A DNA stretch of 64,000 bases, from assembly GCA_037693485.1 (NCBI GenBank), contig CM075348.1, forward strand, positions 8,538,501 to 8,602,500, written 5' to 3'. This document shows positions 35,213 through 45,187 of this stretch, piece by piece (the first letter of the stretch is position 1; every line of letters begins with the position of its first letter). Source of the stretch: Kitagawia praeruptora (lineage: Eukaryota; Streptophyta; Magnoliopsida; Apiales; Apiaceae). The position numbers and the translations under genes are program-made. The notes beneath the pieces are model-generated. The model searched no databases. It was given only the letters and a program-made list of their open reading frames with translations, and was not told the DNA's origin.

Positions 35213-36502
35213 TGTTGAGTATTAAATACAGTAAAAGAATACAGAGGGGGGTGAATGGATTCTTGAACTTTTCTTTGGCTCGAGTCTATGTAGAAGATAA
35301 GTGTTTGTGTGTGCAAAGGTGTAGGTGCGGATAAAGAATAACACAAGACACAATATCACTTTAATCTAATGTATTATTAGATAAAGGTTGCTACAATCTG
35401 TGAATACAAATGATAGTATTCCCAGCTTCATTTTCTCAGAGGGATATAGCTTACTGTATCTGAAAAACTTGACTCTCCAAAAGTTAAAATGCTAAGGAAG
35501 TGAGGCTGTATCCTTATAGAGTATGGATACAACCTACTTACTATAAATAAGGTAGCTAAACAAATTACTTTCTAGTTTGTCTATCTTATTTGAGTAAGAG
35601 TCCAAACGGTTACAGATTTGACTTTGCAAAGCCTGTTCAGATCCACTTCTTTAGCCCTTTGTCTCTTCTATATCTCTCCAAGCTTCTTTGTAGGCTTTCC
35701 AGAGCACGTTACAGATTGTGGTCCATAAAGTGCATTGGCTTGTTGAAGGTTTCAGACTTGTACAATTTCTTCAGTATTTTGTCTCCAAGAATGTATTCGA
35801 GAAGTGACTAAGTAAGTGATTCGAGAACTAGAGTTGACTTGATCGATAACTCTGAGTTCTCGAATACTTTTATATTGATATATCGAACCACTTCTCGAAT
35901 AGCTCTTTTCTCTGGGAATCCTTGAGTTCTCGAATAAAGCATTGTGACTTGTCGAATCCTTGAGATCTCGAATAGCTTTATGAGTCCTTGAGATATCGAA
36001 TGGTACTTTGACTTGTTGACTCTTTGAGAACTCGAATGCCACTTTGACTTGTTGACTTCTTGAGTTCTCGAATAGAGTAGTAGACATATCGAATCTCTGA
36101 GATATCGAATGAGATATCGAACAGTGTATTCAGAGATGTCGAATAATGTCTTGAGATATCGAATCCCTGACTTCTCGAATGCCGAACTTCTCGAATAGAC
36201 AAATATACTTCTCGAATTGGTACTTAGGCAAATTCTTCATTTCTTCAAATCCCAACTGTGATTATTTGACAGTCTTTATCTTCTTGCTTGAGGCATGAAC
36301 CTTGGAACTTCTTTCAAGCATTATTCTTGACTATATAAGTACAGTTACACAACTAGGATTTGGTGCCTATTACAAGTACAGAACAAGTAGAAACTCTACA
36401 ACTAGAGGTTCCCTCAGTTAAAAGGTCATGTTGGTAATGCAGAGCATTGCAAACAATTAGGCTTGTTATTAAATGTATAAAGACATGCCTCTGTGACTAA
36501 CA
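35213..36502 (-). repeat. 5' LTR of SIRE-like element (1290 bp)
   Basis: It runs from TGTTGAGTATTAAAT to GTGACTAACA. On the minus strand U3 begins at 36502, a TATTTATAG TATA-like motif lies near 35545, and the TCGAA-rich repeat block (35797-36215) lies upstream of it, in U3. This copy lacks the hAT insertion and shows the empty site. Confidence 0.93.
35797..36215. promoter_or_regulatory. U3 array of TTCnnGAA palindromes (HSE-core-like)
   Basis: In about 420 bp there are seven TTCTCGAA and two TTCGAGAA, all matching TTCnnGAA, the two-unit core of plant heat-shock elements. ATATCGAAT and GTCGAAT variants lie between them in phrases such as CTTGAGTTCTCGAATAG. The other LTR (22030-22457) also keeps nine matches, one of them changed to TTCAAGAA, which still fits. 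The array is upstream of the TATA-like motif. No three-unit HSE with strict 5-bp phasing was found, so heat control is a hypothesis. Confidence 0.55.
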
Positions 36503-37428
36503 AATTCATTTTGTGACAACACTTAAAGTGATAATAAAAAATGAGATAATAACCAAAATACCCTTTTCTTGTTTAGGTTTGGTCCGATCTACCTACTGTC
36601 GTGAATTTGGTCTTATTTACCCGCAAAACACGCCTATTGCAGCAGCGTATTAACAAATCTTGCAATATTCATTCCTAAATTATTTCTCCATGTGTGTCTG
36701 TGACTCTGTGTATGTAATATACACATCTGTAAGTATGTAGGTATATAAACACACCATAATATCAATCTTTTTCATTCACACGTCACTAGACTCACCACCA
36801 TAAAAAAACAATTCACACATACATCTCCCCATCCCGAATTTCATACCCATCCCGTTTCTCCTTTCTTGCCACCACTCAACGATATGCAGTAACCACCAAC
36901 TAAAGTTAAAACAACATGAAGATAGGAAAGACATGCTTCTCTGAACAGAAGCCGAAATTTTTCTGAGGCACTGTATGTTTTAATTATGTCTTAATTGTTA
37001 TGTTTATGTTGTGATTATGGATTAGGTTCTTTTAGGTGTTTACAATTTTTCGACTATAGGAGAGAGGTTATGATGCTGTTGTGTCACGCATCATATGATG
37101 TTATGTAATAAGATGTGGATGTTATGCTTGTATTTGTAACAATTTTTGCATGACTAAGGAACAATTTTTGCACAGCTATTTTTAACATTTTTCAATGTAT
37201 TTTCGGGTACTAATTTGTATGATTGTAAATTTGTAATTTATATGTATTAGCTGATAGATTCTTGAATCTTATTGTATCTATGTGCTGCTACTACTTTAAA
37301 TGTTTTTATGATTGAATCTTAATGTTAGATTATTAGAGAATCATAGATTCTATTTGTTAATTCGTTAATAGGTACTTATTAGTTAGTACCTATTAACGAA
37401 TTTGTGGTTGTTTGAGGCTTTATGTTAA
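36503..37428. other. Intergenic, no gene recognised
   Basis: The stretch holds no ORF with recognisable content. A purine-poor segment rich in CACA and CCATCC lies at 36770-36900, and a 16-bp GGTACTTATTAGTTAGTACC palindrome-like sequence at about 37370-37390. Nothing further can be supported. Confidence 0.5.
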
Positions 37429-37949
37429 CTAGCTTTGTAGCCCGTGCAAGGCACGGGCATGGTCTAAATTACAAATATTTATGAATTATTCGTGATCACA
37501 CAGTATTGGATTGTTGATATCTTCGATTGTTCATATCTTCGCAGCAATTGTTGTGAGTAAATAGAATTTATGCAATACCCGATCGTGACATGTAAATGAT
37601 AATTCTAGTTAAATTAAATCTGTTTATATTTTACGCTATGTTTTGTTTTGTTAAAGCAAACTTGAACGATATGTAATAAATTGGTCAATGTTAAGATCAA
37701 AGTCGTACTTCGAAATATAAATATATAGAGTTAACATGGATAGATACAAAGATACATACAAGTATTAATTACATAATAATAAATGCATATAAGTTCATAT
37801 CAGTTATTATTATGTAATAATTATGTTAGTGTTCCAATACCCAAATAGCCCCGGAAATATAACATAGATATAATTAGTAGGGGTAAATATAACTTTTTAT
37901 ATGAATAAATTTGCTCATGGAACCCCCCCCATTTGCTCTATTATAAATG

Positions 37950-37974
37950 TGTGTGTGTATGTGTGTGTGTGTAT
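37950..37974. repeat. (GT)n microsatellite
   Basis: A GT-rich run with one interruption (GTGTGTGTATGTGTGTGTGT), within the Helitron-like element. Confidence 0.85.
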
Positions 37975-38150
37975 TAAAGATGTGATTGATGAGTTTTACG
38001 ATAGTTAATGTTAATACAAGTTTGTATTATATATACTTATATATACGCATGAAGGTTCTTTTTTGTATTGTGATTTTTTTATAATAGTTAATTCGTAAAT
38101 AATTACAGTAAATCTAAAATGATTAATAAGATATGGTATATGTTAGTGAA

Positions 38151-38660
38151 TATTATAGTACATTATTACATATCCACAAAAAATTATATATGTACGTATT
38201 TATGTTTGTACATGTGTATGTATGTATAAATATGCATATTAATTATACAATAATTAATAGATTACAAAAAATGAAATATTAACAGATTATACAACATAAA
38301 TGTATGTATGCATGTATATATGTATGTATGTACGTATGCACGTATAATTAATAATTATACATTAATATATAATTATCTACAAATATACATTATAATTAAT
38401 AATTATACATTATCTGAGTTAAGCCAACTGAGATTTATCTACAAATTAATATATATAAACAAAAATATATAGTATGTATGTATGTATGTATGTATGTATG
38501 TATGTATATAATATTATAGTATATTATTATATATCCATAGAAATTTAGACATGTATGTATTTATGTTTGTACATGTGTATGTATGTATAAATATGCATAT
38601 TAATTATACAACAATTAATATATTACAAATAATGAAATATTAATAGATTATATAACATAA

Positions 38661-38693
<33 letters not shown>

Positions 38694-38940
38694 TCTATGT
38701 ATGTATGTATGTTTGTATGTACGTATGTATGTATGTATATAATATTATAGTATATTATTATATATCCATAGAAATTTATATATGTATGTATTTATGTTTG
38801 TACATGTGTATGTATGTATAAATATACATATTAATTATACAACAATTAATAGATTACAAATAATGAAATATTAATAGATTTTATAACATAAATGTAATAA
38901 ATGTATGTATGTACGTATGCATGTTAGCATGTATATATAA
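38151..38940. repeat. Three tandem copies of a ~190-230-bp unit separated by (ATGT)n arrays
   Basis: Copies start at about 38151, 38511 and 38742. Each begins with ATATTATAGTA(T/C)ATTATTA, passes ATTTATGTTTGTACATGTGT and ends with GAAATATTAA(T/C)AGATTAT. Copies two and three are 231 bp apart. Copies one and two are 361 bp apart because of an extra AT-rich insert. Each unit ends in an expanded (ATGT)n run, so repeat-unit duplication and slippage occurred together. Confidence 0.85.
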
Positions 38941-39140
38941 TTAATAATTATGTAAGTATGTATGGATGTATGTATGTATGTATGTATGTATGTATGTATG
39001 TATGTGTGTAAGTATGTAAGTATGTAAGTATGTATGTATGTGTGTATGTGCGTAAGTATGTATAATTATTTATGTATGTATGTATGTATGTGTGTATGTA
39101 TGTATGTATATGTTTATGTATGTATGTATATGTGTATGTA
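38940..39140. repeat. Long (ATGT)n tetranucleotide array
   Basis: About 200 bp of ATGT repeats with GTGT, AAGT and TTAT interruptions. Open frames across it are low-complexity artefacts. Confidence 0.9.
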
Positions 39141-39217
39141 TAATTATTGGGATTATACATTATACAAATATTTATGTATGTTGCTAACGATTTTTAATAT
39201 TAACTCAAATGCTCACA

Positions 39218-39277
39218 CAGCTCAACTGGTTATGGTGTTGCATTTAGTTATATATGCAAGGTCATGGGTTCAAACCC
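39218..39277 (+). other. tRNA-like Pol III box A and box B pair (SINE-head-like)
   Basis: CAGCTCAACTGG (39218-39229) fits box A and GGTTCAAACCC (39267-39277) fits box B, at a spacing slightly longer than in a tRNA gene. The sequence between does not fold as an obvious tRNA, and no oligo-A tail or flanking duplication was identified. It could be a relic of a tRNA-derived SINE captured in the Helitron-like element. Confidence 0.35.
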
Positions 39278-39360
39278 TTTGAATAGCGTTCGGAGGGACC
39301 GAGCCTATGAATTAATTTGCTCAGGGAAACCCCTTATTGGTCTATTAGATATATAATAGA

Positions 39361-39949
39361 TGACATAAAAAATAATTGTAGGTCTTCCCTATATGTACAA
39401 AATAATAAAAGTTTGTAAATACAACGGTAATATTATATTTATTGATTTTTTAATTTAAAATATTTAAACATACATAATTAATTCAATCAAAAATTTGAAA
39501 CATGCTCAAGCATCCGTCGAACTATTATAGTCTATACATTTTAGTTTTAGTTAATATTAGATTTATTAATGTTTGGGTTATATTCAATAATTTTATGTGC
39601 ATGTATTTATGTATTATAACTAATCAAAATTCTATTAAATTCATGTTCGTTACAATTTACTCGAGGAATATTATTTTTGTGTATTGATCGATTATTGTTT
39701 GTATTACGTGTTTTTGGTTATGTAATTTAAATTGTTGAAATATGAAGTTACGTTAGCTAATGAATTGATAATATATAGATGACATTAAATTTCTTCATTT
39801 TTTCGGTTAAAAATTACATATGAATAGATCATGGTGACTTCTCTTAGTTCTTTTGATGATGAAACTCTCTTAATTATCACTTTTCTTTTTGGTATCATAT
39901 TGTGTGTTCAATTTGTTGTCAACACTATCCACACTATCATATTGTGTGT
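39361..39949. other. AT-rich spacer, nothing recognised
   Basis: No supported gene or element is seen. A motif near 39775-39795 (ATATATAGATGACATT) resembles the Helitron 5' boundary at 39351-39366, so another relic end may be present. Confidence 0.45.
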
Positions 39950-40153
39950 TCAATTTGCAATGACATTCACCTCCTCCGCGGTCTTTCGAGCCTCATCAGC
40001 GGATGCCCTTGCCTTTGCAGCCTCAATCTCCGTCACTTTCGCACAATTTTGAAACCATTTCACTGATCCCGAACATCGCTCCACTGATACTCCTATGGTT
40101 TTGATGATCACATTCAGCAAGCTGGTTGCTTGTTGTTTGATATAAAACATCAT
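39950..40153 (-). pseudogene. Fragment related to the neighbouring 138-aa gene
   Basis: A 67-codon minus-strand frame contains GSVKWFQNCAKVTEIEAAKA and SADEARKTAEEVN. It aligns with the C-terminal half of the 138-aa protein encoded just upstream (GSVVWFNGTAKKAQDAA, NEAREIAEGL): shared GSVxWF, the following AK, and the EARxxAE helix. It lacks the N-terminal half and has no clear splice acceptor in the right place. A truncated tandem duplicate is the simplest view, but an alternative last exon cannot be excluded. Confidence 0.4.
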
Positions 40154-40565
40154 GCTATTTCTGTATTGTACTAACTTGGTTTTGCAGGGAAATTTAGCCT
40201 ACTGATTGTTTAATCAAAATATACAAACAGCAAGCCAATTGGTGCTACAACAGTTAGCATTCAGAAACCAAAATCAACAGCACAAACATGGCACAAATCA
40301 GTACACCAAAATCAATCTTTAGCATTCAGAAACCAAAATCAATATTTGTAATATTCAGAGACGAAAATCAATATTTGTAGTTAGATAGTCATATCATATA
40401 CTCAGAAGTGTCTTCAAAAAAGCTGACTTTCACTCATCATCTAATCCGATAATCTGCACATAATTGCATAAAGAAATTTCAGTTTTGTTGCACATAAACA
40501 AACACATAAAAGAAGATAGCATATTCTAGTTCCTAACATTTAACTTGAAGTACTCGAAGAGTAAA

Positions 40566-40982
40566 TTACCATTTCTTGTTGCATCCAAAAAGACTTGCAG
40601 CCTCAGCAACAGCCTTCAGGGGCTTTAGGCCCTCAGCAATCTCCCTAGCTTCATTTGCAGCATTCTGTGCCACTACCGCCGCATCCTGAGCCTTCTTGGC
40701 AGTTCCATTGAACCATACCACTGACCCAGCAGACCGATGCAGCTGGTCTCCAAGAGAGCCAGGGTCCTCCACATTTGGGGTAAGGGTAGTTTTTATGCTG
40801 ATCTTCTCAAGAATTTTATCAGATGCTCCTTCTAGCACTTTATCCTTCACTTTCACACCAAGCTCTTTAAACATATCAGCAAATTGCGACCATGCAAAAG
40901 CGTCTCCAACGGCAATCCCTGAAGTACTATTAATTACTGAGATGTTGGGCAGTCCTTTTTTAAACAAGTCGAAGAGTTTCAT
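40566..40982 (-). CDS. Unrecognised 138-aa plant protein
   Basis: I do not recognise this family. The coding exon starts with ATG at 40982, nine bases after a good acceptor (CTTCAG|G at 40992), and ends TAA at 40566. The protein begins MKLFDLFKKGLPNIS, has a GIAVGDAFAWSQFADMFKEL segment, a charged middle, GSVVWFNGTAKK, and an Ala-rich helix DAAVVAQNAANEAREIAEGL. There is no signal peptide or membrane segment. A leader exon around 42515-42650 with donor CAATCAG|GTACATT gives an intron of about 1.5 kb, and GA-rich sequence flanks it, as in plant leaders. A related fragment follows 0.4 kb downstream. It looks like a genuine expressed small gene, though only splice consensus and codon structure support this. 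Confidence 0.6.
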   Translation of the reverse strand: MKLFDLFKKGLPNISVINSTSGIAVGDAFAWSQFADMFKELGVKVKDKVLEGASDKILEKISIKTTLTPNVEDPGSLGDQLHRSAGSVVWFNGTAKKAQDAAVVAQNAANEAREIAEGLKPLKAVAEAASLFGCNKKW

Positions 40983-40991
40983 TTTTAAACC

Positions 40992-42514
40992 CTGAAGAAA
41001 AAAAAGGAGACAATAAAAATACACTACATCGAATAAACGCTAATCACATATACATACACATGAGAGAGAGAGAGAGAGTGAGAGAGAGAAAGAGAGAGAC
41101 TAGTACGTACCTTAAAACCCTAACAAATCTAACCTCTAAACCTCCTAATTATTAAACATGTATAAAACCAACTAATGGACAGTAACATGCACAAAAGTAC
41201 ACATAACTTACACTTAAACCCCTTAAAAAATAAAATCGTGAAAAACAAGTTCAAATACCAAAAACAGACAAGACAACATACAGAAATATAACACAGATAT
41301 AGCAAAATGTCAAAGACATTAAACAAGTCCATATAATGTTTGCATACATTTAACACACTAACATATAATGTTTGAAACCTCTAACATCTCAAAGAAAGTT
41401 TGGTTACCCCAAGGCGGAAACAAATAAGTTTACATATGAAGTATAACAACGCACACTCAAGCTGTTGACACAGATGAGCTAGCCGGACTGACAGACAAGT
41501 ACCGATCAGGTGAACTCCGTCTCACAGAGTCCAGTCAAGTAAAACATCATTATATGGACTTGAAAACTTAAAGCATTATGCTCACATGAAACACCGATTT
41601 GTAACTCATGCTCAACAATTTAACAAACTAAGAAATGATAAGTTAGCTTATAATATCAAGCTGCTCAAAGAACTTTTATATCAAATAGCATACTTTTCTC
41701 AAACAAACTTGCAAGTACTACAAATAATAAATTTAGATGAAACTTGGACAACCACAACTGCTAAAAGTTATTATTTTAGCACACATATAACAAATACATC
41801 AAACAAGTCCAGATGTTGTATAGATACATTTGAGACACAAAATAATAACCGCACCAACAAAAACATAAAAACACATAAAAAAAACACCATACATACTCTT
41901 AAAACCCCAATAAATCTATAAAAACAACTAATGAACAGTAAAATGCACAAAAGTACACATAACTTGCACTTAAACCCCCTAAAAATTAAAATCGTGAAAA
42001 ACAAGTTCAAATACCAAAAACAGACAAGACAGCATACAGAAATATAATACAGATATAGCAAAATGTCAAAGACATTAAACAAGTCCATATAATGTTTGCA
42101 TACATTTAACACACAAAAACAATAATTAACACACAAAAAACAACAATCGCACCAATAAAAACCATAAAACACCTTACAACAGTAAAACCCTAATAGATAT
42201 GTACTCTAAATCATTTTAATCAACAGAACATGTGTATAACCAATTAATAGACACTAGAAAGTAAAAACACAAATGTACACGTAGATTACTAACATATATA
42301 AACCCTAGAACATTTTAATCAACAAAACGTGTATATAAACAACTGAAAACAAATGTACACATAAATTAAGCTTTGAAACACTAAAAAACACGAAAAACAA
42401 GCACAAATAGCGGCGAAAACAAGCAAAAAAATGACATATACAAAGTGATACACAAAATGAAGCATTAAAACAAGATCGCGAAGGGGAAATCGAGAGATTA
42501 AGCGAGAAATGTAC
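40992..42514 (-). other. Leader intron of the 138-aa gene with internal duplications
   Basis: Donor at 42514 (CAG|GTACATTT) and acceptor at 40992 (TTCTTCAG|G). Inside, 41160-41357 and 41922-42117 are direct repeats of about 197 bp with only scattered differences, and more diverged relatives lie at about 41770-41850 and 42230-42400. A (GA)n tract is at 41061-41099. An alternative donor (TTTTAAG|GTACGT) lies near 41112. Confidence 0.5.
41160..42117. repeat. Direct ~197-bp duplication (41160-41357 and 41922-42117)
   Basis: Both copies contain GCACAAAAGTACACATAACT, AAAATCGTGAAAAACAAG and the long shared stretch ending CATACATTTAACACAC. They differ by a few substitutions and short indels. Frames across them on the minus strand (Cys/Phe/Leu-rich) are not believable proteins. 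Confidence 0.88.
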
Positions 42515-42659
42515 CTGATTGCGATCGAGAGAGATGAAACAGAGCTTTTTGGCGAGGGTTTTGTGCGTGTATAGGTGTGTGTGCGCATGAGAAAGAGAGA
42601 GAGAGGGGGGGTGAAATAAGTATGACTTATGAATGTGTGAAAACAAGGGGCGTGTCTCG

Positions 42660-43978
42660 ACTCCGGATTTCAAAGAGTTTGTTAAATTGGTCTATTATCT
42701 TCTCAAATCGGGTGCGACCCGTTCATGCTATTTTTTTTTTATTAACAAGTGTTTTAAATTCAATAAAACAAAGCGGCATTTATAAATCATATCGAGTAGA
42801 ACAAACATAAACCAAACTGTATTGCCGGGTATCTAGAAGAGATAAAAAATGAATTTTTGAAGAAGATATATACATCTGTATCCCCAATATCCGTTTGAGC
42901 TTATCGACCTCGAATCACTAAATCCAAAACCACGCTCCCACAAACCAGAGAGAAAAAGAAACTCCCACAAACCGGAGAGAAAACCAAACACTTAATCATT
43001 ACAAGCTAAAGATTAAGATCTAAAAAATTTAAAACTAAAAAAACATAAACTGAAGAAACTAGAAAAACTACAAAAGCTATAAACTTAAATCTGAAAAATC
43101 GAAACCCCAATAATACAAGGTGAACAACCACTCACAAGTATGGGGCCAAACCGGAAAAGGAGAAATATCTGGAGCTCCGAGGTTTATGAAACTAAGAAAA
43201 GAGGCAAATCGGAAAAGATTTAGAAATCTTACATCCGATGGAATAAAAGTAAGAAAACGAGAAGAAAAACCTAAAGATGAAGAAGGAAGAAAAAAACTAA
43301 AATTTTATTTGGAGGGACTCATTAAAAAACTTATTGAGGAAAAAGAATGCCCTTTTATTCAAGAAGGGAAAAAGTTTAACCGACTCTCATCGAAAACAAA
43401 CTCCGACAAAAGCAATGAAGAAGAAAAAAGGAAGAAGAAGAAGAAGAAGAAAACAGGGACGACGACTCTTAGTTTAGAGTTAGAGGAGAGAGAATTGGGT
43501 TGTTAGTTGTCCCGTTCATGCTATTTTGATTTTCTTATGGTGAAAGTTCTTATTTCTTTTTATGTGAATATTTCTATTAAAAGAATTGTTTTGGGAATTT
43601 AAGCTTTTTCTCTTTTTCTTTATATTGTTTATTATTATTACTTCATGTTTAAGATTCATTCAAAAGACATGCTAAAAAATTCTAGATGCAGGTATATAGA
43701 AGATTTTGAAAGCCCAATATTTAGAAGACTCTAGAATATATATTTATATATAGTTACAATAGTAATTATTCATCTATTTAAAATCTTGTAATCTTTTATT
43801 ATTGAATGAAGATGAATATGAATTAATTTTTATTGGATAAATTTAAAGATTGATTTATGATTATACCAATTTTTTGCGAAGATAGATACTTATCCCCCCT
43901 ATAATCTTTTCCTTTACCGTTATCCTACATCAATCCAGCCCCATCCCCCTATCAATTCTGTTATGAAATCATAATTTT
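42660..43978. other. Spacer without a supported gene
   Basis: A 128-codon Lys/Glu-rich frame at 43120-43506 lies in purine-rich DNA ending in (GAA)n and is not convincing. Two short repeats of CTCCCACAAACCGGAGAGAAA occur near 42927 and 42960. The rest is AT-rich. Confidence 0.5.
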
Positions 43979-43980
43979 TA

Positions 43981-44138
43981 CTCCTTTTGTCCCAAATTAT
44001 ATTTGATCCTTTGATTTTTTTACGCATTTCAATATGTTCGGAAAAATTAAATAAAATATTACTTAAATATACCTTTTTCGATCGTATTAAAATGCGTGAA
44101 AAAAATTAAAAGGATCATATAATTTGGGATGGAGGGAG
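43981..44138. mobile_element. Stowaway (Tc1/mariner) MITE, 158 bp
   Basis: The right end read as reverse complement begins CTCCCTCCATCCCAAATTAT, and the left end begins CTCCTTTTGTCCCAAATTAT. The inverted similarity extends over about 55 bp, and both ends are flanked by TA (43979-43980, 44139-44140). CTCCCTCC ends with TA duplication define Stowaway elements. Confidence 0.88.
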
Positions 44139-44244
44139 TAGCATTTTCGAAAATTCATAATAAATACTTTATTTCTAGTTAGTCACTTAAATTTTCTAAA
44201 TTTTAATTTTAATAATACTTTAGTCACTAAAAAACCTATGTGAT

Positions 44245-44571
44245 ACCTGTTTGGCTCAGCTTTTTATAAGTTCTTATGAGCTTATTTCCAGGTAAAAAAA
44301 ATTAAAAAAGTTAGGAATCTCTCTAACTTTGTCTTAAAATAAGCTGACTTATTCTGGAAAAAAGTTCTCCCAAACACCCCCGATATTTAATTAATTTTTT
44401 TTAAATACTAATAAAAATAAAATTTTATTTTTATTAGTATTTTTAATAATTATAAATGTTGCAAAATAATAAAATTATCTTAACTGTAATGATATAAAAA
44501 TTTCATTGTTGGTTTATGGTTTTAAATAATTTAAGTCATAAAGTCATTTTCTTAACTTCATCCAAACAGGT
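44245..44571. mobile_element. MITE-like element with ACCTGTTTGG ends
   Basis: ACCTGTTTGG at 44245-44254 is inverted as CCAAACAGGT at 44562-44571, enclosing 327 bp with a further inverted AAGCTTAT/ATAAGCT-type similarity inside. No matching target duplication was found. Confidence 0.4.
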
Positions 44572-44739
44572 TCATAGTCATCTATATATACTATTTCCTA
44601 TCCAAATGCAAAAAGAAAGCTAGTGTTTGCAGAGCAGGTTTACACATTTATTATTTGTTTGTCTTACATTTAATTATTTTTAATTCATGTTTTTCTAAAT
44701 TTTTTAATATTTATATATGTAAATCAATATGTATATGAA

Positions 44740-45156
44740 TCTATAATATATAATAAGAAAATTAGGGTATAATTATTTGTAAATAATATTTATATCATAT
44801 GTATGTAAATGGTTGTATGGTTCAACCACTTAAAACAATAGTGACCGCTAGATATTTAGTAAATAAATGATAACCGTTATATCTAATAATAAAGAATATT
44901 TTATATTTAAATCCCTCTTCTAAATATTCAAGTTTCAAATCCCGTCAACAACAAATTTACATTTCGACTTTATATTATTAGTTCTAAACAATACATTCAT
45001 TTATTAAATAACTATTATTATCACTAATAATTTTATTATTTAATATTACAAAGTTAAATTATATCAATAATAAATTATTATACTCTATTTTGTTTAATCA
45101 TATAATTTTAAAAATATTTAAAAATAACCCGTGCAAAAACACGGGTTAAAAGCTAG
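44740..45156 (+). mobile_element. Small non-autonomous Helitron (417 bp)
   Basis: The 5' end TCTATAATATATAATAAG follows an A. The 3' end has the hairpin AACCCGTG-N6-CACGGGTT (45126-45147), spacer AAAAG and CTAG (45153-45156) followed by T. It shares TCTAT(A/T)ATATAT and the CCCGTG/CACGGG hairpin with the larger element at 37429-39360, so both probably belong to one family. It ends 31 bp before the Tat LTR. Confidence 0.6.
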
Positions 45157-45187
45157 TATTATTAAATACAAAACGAGCAATAATTTC

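Larger units (their letters stand above)
21080..36502 (-). mobile_element. Complete SIRE/Maximus-like Ty1/Copia retrotransposon with long accessory region
   Basis: The element is bounded by two related LTRs of about 1.29 kb (21080-22740, which includes a 362-bp hAT insert, and 35213-36502). On the minus strand it runs 5' LTR, initiator-Met PBS, gag with two zinc knuckles and a coiled coil, pol in a different frame, then about 6.5 kb of accessory ORFs, PPT and 3' LTR. Flanks are AATTA (21075-21079) and AATTC (36503-36507), a 5-bp TSD with one mismatch. The first 270 bp of the two LTRs differ at eight sites plus an indel, so the insertion is clearly older than the Tat element at 45188. A long gag and an ORF after pol are hallmarks of the SIRE/Maximus lineage. 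Disabling lesions are a stop in RT, stops and frameshifts in the accessory region, and two hAT insertions. Confidence 0.92.
37429..39360 (-). mobile_element. Helitron-like element, minus strand (about 1.9 kb)
   Basis: On the minus strand the 3' end has the hairpin CCCGTGC-CTT-GCACGGG (37441-37457), an 8-nt spacer and CTAG at 37432-37429 followed by T. This is the CTRR|T end of Helitrons. The putative 5' end TCTATTATATATCTAATAG starts at 39360 and is preceded by A, as expected for insertion between A and T. No Rep/helicase is encoded; the interior is occupied by tandem and tetranucleotide repeats. The 3' end is well supported. The choice of 5' end is less certain, since a related internal end occurs near 37905-37950. 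Confidence 0.5.

Noticed and set aside
38948..39282. Tyr/Thr-rich and Cys/Met-rich ORFs
   Set aside because: They are translations of (ATGT)n repeats.
39831..40052. 73-codon hydrophobic plus-strand ORF
   Set aside because: It is opposite to the fragment related to the 138-aa gene, and the similarity of the minus strand is more convincing.
41129..42172. Cys/Phe/Leu-rich minus-strand ORFs resembling membrane proteins
   Set aside because: They fall in the duplicated AT-rich leader intron, with no homology recognised and hydrophobicity explained by composition.
43120..43506. 128-codon Lys/Glu-rich ORF on the plus strand
   Set aside because: It lies in purine-rich DNA ending in (GAA)n, has no domain, no splice or promoter context, and looks like a composition effect.
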